Assembly: GCA_034005175.1 (NCBI GenBank)
Contig: JAVEVF010000026.1
Span: forward strand, 1 to 19,843
DNA: 19,843 nucleotides
DNA from: JAVEVF01 sp034005175
GTDB lineage: Bacteria; Actinomycetota; Coriobacteriia; Anaerosomatales; SLCP01
Direction: 5' to 3'
In this document: positions 15,544-19,843 of the stretch, one piece after another
Numbering within the stretch: position 1 is the first letter of the stretch
How the letters are laid out: each line of letters begins with the position of its first letter
The notes under the pieces: model-generated
Databases searched by the model: none
The model's input: the letters and a program-made list of their open reading frames with translations, nothing else
What the model was told of the DNA's origin: nothing
Made by a program: the position numbers and the translations under genes

Positions 15544-18132
15544 CTACTCCTCATCGAACTCCTCGAACTCCTCGCTTGCGAGCTCCTCGGCCTCTGCCTC
15601 ACGCTGGGTGTCCGATGCCGGTGTTTCGCACGACGATGGTGCGCCACCGCCTTCCTCGGGCACCAGCTGGCCTTGCCCCTCGGCGACCTTCGGCTTGCGC
15701 TTCTTGCTTGAAGACACGCGCGCGATGCCTCTCACCCGGTCGCTTTCCGAGACATTCATGACCTTCACGCCCTGAGTGGAGCGGCCGAGGCAAGAGACGT
15801 CTTGGGCGCGTACTCGGATGATGACGCCGTCTTCGGAGATGAGCATGAGCTCATGCGAGGGCTGGACGACCTTCATCCCTGCAAGCGGGCCTTTCTTGGG
15901 AGTCACCTGGATGGTCTTCACGCCCATGCCGCCGCGCTTCTGCACGGGGTAGTCAGCCATCGGCGTACGTTTGCCGTATCCTCTTTCAGTCACTACAAAC
16001 AGCTCGCTGTCGGGCACGGCGATCTCCATGCCCAAGACGCGCTCGCCTGCCTTCAGCGACATGCCTTTCACGCCCATCGTGTCTCGGCCCATCGGGCGGG
16101 CATCTCCCTCGTCCCACACGATCGCCTTGCCAGCCGTGGAGACCATGACCACCCGTTCACCATCGCGCACACGGCGCACGCTGATGAGGCGGTCGTCGTC
16201 GCGCAGGTTGATGGCGATGATGCCGTCGCGTCGGCTGCGGTCGTACGCCTCCATCGCGGTCTTCTTGCTCATGCCTTGCTCGGTGGCGAAGAGAAGGTAC
16301 TCGTCGGGCGAAAACTCACGCGTGTTGATGACAGCCGCGATGCGCTCGTCCTGTGCGAAAGGCAGCAGATTCACGATAGCCGTACCCCGCGCATGGCGCG
16401 ATCCCACCGGCAGCTCATGCACTTTGAGACGGTAGACCTTGCCAGCCGTGGAGAAGAAGAGCACGTAGTCGTGGGTGGAGCTGATGAAGAGATGCTCGAT
16501 GAAGTCGTTTTCGCGCAGGTTCGTGCCGGCTATCCCCTTACCGCCGCGCTTCTGCTGGCGGAAGGTGGCGACGGGCAAACGCTTGGCATAACCCGCCTGC
16601 GTGATGGTGACAACCATATCCTCTTCAGCGATGAGGTCCTCTACATCAAGGTCGTGGGCGGTGCCAGTGATCTCCGTGCGCCGGTCGTCGGCGAACTTCG
16701 CGCGGACCTCAGCCATCTCGTCCTTGATGATCTGGAGCACGAGGTTGATATCACCAAGCACCTTCTTGTACCAGGCGATGTGCTCGCGCAGCTGGGCGAG
16801 CTCTTCCTCGATCTTGTCGCGCTCAAGCCCCGTGAGCCGGCGCAGACGCATCTCAAGAATTGCATCGGTCTGGGCCTCTGAGAGCGCGAACCGCTCCATC
16901 AGGTGCGCCTTGGCTTCGACGTCATCTGCGCTCCCGCGGATGATCTTGATGACCTCGTCGATGTTATCCAAAGCGATGACATAGCCCTCGAGGATGTGGG
17001 CTCGCTCCTCGGCCTTGCGCAGTTCGTACTGCGTGCGGCGAGTGATGACTTCTTTCTGGAACTCGATGTAGTGCCGCAAGACCTCGGGTAGTGTAAGAGT
17101 GCGCGGAACGCCGTCCACGAGCGCAAGCATGATGACGCCAAAGCCTGTCTGGAGCGGTGTGTGCTTGTATAGCTTGTTGAGGACGACCTGGGGGATGCAC
17201 GCCTGCTTGAGCTCGACGACTATGCGCATGCCCTTGCGGTCGGATTCATCTCGCAGGTCGCTGATCTCGGTCAGTTTCTTCTCACGGACGAGCGCCGCGA
17301 TCTTCGTCACGAGCTTTGACTTGTTCACCGTGTAGGGAATCTCGGTGATGATGATCCTCGTGCGCCCGGTGGATGTCTGCTCGATGTGCGCCTTGCCGCG
17401 CACCTTGATCGAGCCCCGACCTGTGGTGTACGCGTCCTTGATTCCCTCCAGGCCCATGATGAGCCCGCCCGTGGGGAAGTCGGGGCCGGGTAATACCTGC
17501 ATCAGCTCTTCGACGGTGGCCTCGGGGTTATCAATCATCAGCGTTGTCGCGTCGATTACTTCACCGAGGTTGTGTGGGGGGATGTTCGTCGCCATGCCCA
17601 CTGCGATGCCCGCCGAGCCGTTCACAAGCAGGTTCGGATACCGGCTCGGCAGCACGAGCGGCTCGCGCAGCGACTCGTCGTAGTTGGGGCCGAAATCGAC
17701 CGTCTCTTTGTCCAGGTCGCGCAGCAGCTCCATCGATATGCGCTGCAGTCGTGCCTCGGTATACCTCATCGCCGCAGCGGAGTCCCCGTCAACCGAGCCG
17801 AAGTTGCCGTGCCCGTCAACGAGCGGGGCGCGCATCGAGAAGTCCTGGGCCATGCGCACCATGGTGTCGTAGACCGCCGCATCCCCGTGAGGGTGGTACT
17901 TGCCGATTACTTCACCGACAGTCCACGCTGACTTCTTGTACGCGCGGCCTGCCGAGAGGCCTGATTCGTTCATCGCGTACAGGATGCGTCGGTGTACGGG
18001 CTTGAGCCCGTCTCGGACGTCGGGCAGAGCACGCGCGACGATCACGCTCATCGAGTACTCGAGGAAGCTCTCCCGCAGTTCCTGCTGTATGTCTATCGGC
18101 AGTATCGTGCCGCCGGTCAGATCTTCTGCCAC
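15544..18132 (-). CDS. gyrA: DNA gyrase subunit A
   Basis: Complete GyrA of 862 residues; with GyrB it introduces negative supercoils and cuts and rejoins DNA. N-terminal winged-helix domain with the catalytic Tyr124 in [10 protein letters not shown]; a tower and coiled-coil region (about 330-490); the GyrA box QKRGGKG near the start of the C-terminal beta-pinwheel; and an acidic, Glu-rich tail ([16 protein letters not shown]). In the quinolone region [13 protein letters not shown] the residue matching E. coli Ser83 is Ala85, and Asp87 is matched by Asp89. GTG 18132 follows the preceding stop TAA with no gap; GAGGAGAG upstream serves as SD. It is in one run with gyrB, separated by a small membrane-protein gene. 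Confidence 0.98.
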   Translation of the reverse strand: MAEDLTGGTILPIDIQQELRESFLEYSMSVIVARALPDVRDGLKPVHRRILYAMNESGLSAGRAYKKSAWTVGEVIGKYHPHGDAAVYDTMVRMAQDFSMRAPLVDGHGNFGSVDGDSAAAMRYTEARLQRISMELLRDLDKETVDFGPNYDESLREPLVLPSRYPNLLVNGSAGIAVGMATNIPPHNLGEVIDATTLMIDNPEATVEELMQVLPGPDFPTGGLIMGLEGIKDAYTTGRGSIKVRGKAHIEQTSTGRTRIIITEIPYTVNKSKLVTKIAALVREKKLTEISDLRDESDRKGMRIVVELKQACIPQVVLNKLYKHTPLQTGFGVIMLALVDGVPRTLTLPEVLRHYIEFQKEVITRRTQYELRKAEERAHILEGYVIALDNIDEVIKIIRGSADDVEAKAHLMERFALSEAQTDAILEMRLRRLTGLERDKIEEELAQLREHIAWYKKVLGDINLVLQIIKDEMAEVRAKFADDRRTEITGTAHDLDVEDLIAEEDMVVTITQAGYAKRLPVATFRQQKRGGKGIAGTNLRENDFIEHLFISSTHDYVLFFSTAGKVYRLKVHELPVGSRHARGTAIVNLLPFAQDERIAAVINTREFSPDEYLLFATEQGMSKKTAMEAYDRSRRDGIIAINLRDDDRLISVRRVRDGERVVMVSTAGKAIVWDEGDARPMGRDTMGVKGMSLKAGERVLGMEIAVPDSELFVVTERGYGKRTPMADYPVQKRGGMGVKTIQVTPKKGPLAGMKVVQPSHELMLISEDGVIIRVRAQDVSCLGRSTQGVKVMNVSESDRVRGIARVSSSKKRKPKVAEGQGQLVPEEGGGAPSSCETPASDTQREAEAEELASEEFEEFDEE

Positions 18133-18645
18133 TTAACGCTCTCCTCGCTGTTTGAGACTACGCAAACCCATCCATGCTGCCAGCCCTATGAACAAGCCTC
18201 CCATGAGACTCATGATCATCGCGCCTATCGTTCCAGTCGCGCCGCGCCCCTGGGTCCTGGCCAGTGCCACCGTGCCCCAGATCACAAGCATCACGCCCAC
18301 TGCACATACGAACGCCGACGCCGTCAGGCCAAGCTTCCAGACTTCCCCCGCCGCGGGGCCTTCTTCTGCCTTCAGCGCCATCAACATCGTCTCGATCTCC
18401 GCGCCGCGCGCTCTGGAGGTCGTCGCGCCATCCTCCTTCTCTGGTGTCGGCGGCTCAGAGGGAGGGGACTCCCGCCTCCGTGCATCCTCGCCACGCTCTC
18501 CCGCATCCGCAACCTCGACCTCGGCAGACTGCTCTGCGGCGCGAGCACGCTGCGCCAGCTTTCTCTCAAGCTCCTCGAACTGCTCCCGTTCCCAGGGCGG
18601 CGGTTCGAATCGCTTCGATTCGGGCACGCTTGGCTCTTGCGCCAT
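18133..18645 (-). CDS. Small membrane protein between gyrB and gyrA
   Basis: A 170-residue protein I do not recognise. The first 100 or so residues are charged and Pro/Glu/Arg-rich, with a probable helical part (REQFEELERKLAQRARAAEQ, 20-39). Two hydrophobic segments follow (about 105-128 and 138-160), joined by a short Gly-rich loop, and the C-terminus is basic (LRSLKQRGER). This looks like an inner-membrane protein with a long cytoplasmic N-terminal arm. ATG 18645 comes 21 bases after the gyrB stop, and its TAA abuts the gyrA GTG, so it is embedded in the gyrase operon. It does not match the DUF3566-type protein found near gyrA in other actinobacteria. Confidence 0.8.
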   Translation of the reverse strand: MAQEPSVPESKRFEPPPWEREQFEELERKLAQRARAAEQSAEVEVADAGERGEDARRRESPPSEPPTPEKEDGATTSRARGAEIETMLMALKAEEGPAAGEVWKLGLTASAFVCAVGVMLVIWGTVALARTQGRGATGTIGAMIMSLMGGLFIGLAAWMGLRSLKQRGER

Positions 18646-18666
18646 CGCTAATCCGTCCTGCCGACA

Positions 18667-19843
<1,177 letters not shown>

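Noticed and set aside
15802..16881. Plus-strand open frame of 359 codons
   Set aside because: It is the antisense shadow of gyrA, with His/Asp-rich sequence and no recognisable domain.

Overview
The window is GC-rich DNA that looks like an Actinomycetota chromosome. GyrA carries Ala where enterobacteria have Ser in the quinolone pocket, as mycobacteria do. The gyrB/gyrA neighbourhood and the secreted RHS protein resemble those of Coriobacteriia-like lineages. I infer the class from gene style only; no phylogeny was run. There are two zones.

Right zone (about 10.5-19.8 kb) is housekeeping. One compact minus-strand run reads gyrB (5' end outside the window), a small two-helix membrane protein, gyrA, a HAD phosphatase, then a MacA/MacB-like adaptor, ATPase and permease set. 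Gaps run from a 4-base overlap to 36 bases. A plus-strand DUF151 bifunctional-nuclease gene converges on the permease with 4 bases between stop codons. A minus-strand tRNA-Ile(GAT) with encoded CCA has its own promoter and a terminator-like hairpin.

Left zone (about 1-10.4 kb) is accessory. A very large RHS/YD-repeat protein ends in a variable, lower-GC tail and is followed 3 bases later by the start of an unknown membrane protein that runs out of the window. Upstream of it lies a VapBC-type toxin-antitoxin pair with a clear inverted-repeat operator. Divergent from that pair is a CopB-type (CPH motif) heavy-metal P-type ATPase.

The accessory zone shows several lesions. The RHS signal peptide lies in a different frame from the RHS body. 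The metal ATPase has an in-frame TAA between its TGDN and GDGVND motifs. The PIN toxin has Ala at a normally conserved catalytic Asp. Each could be real decay or an assembly error, and each can be checked with reads. The best candidate for something undescribed is the RHS C-terminal tail together with its overlapping-SD membrane-protein partner at the left edge, a possible new polymorphic toxin/immunity pair.
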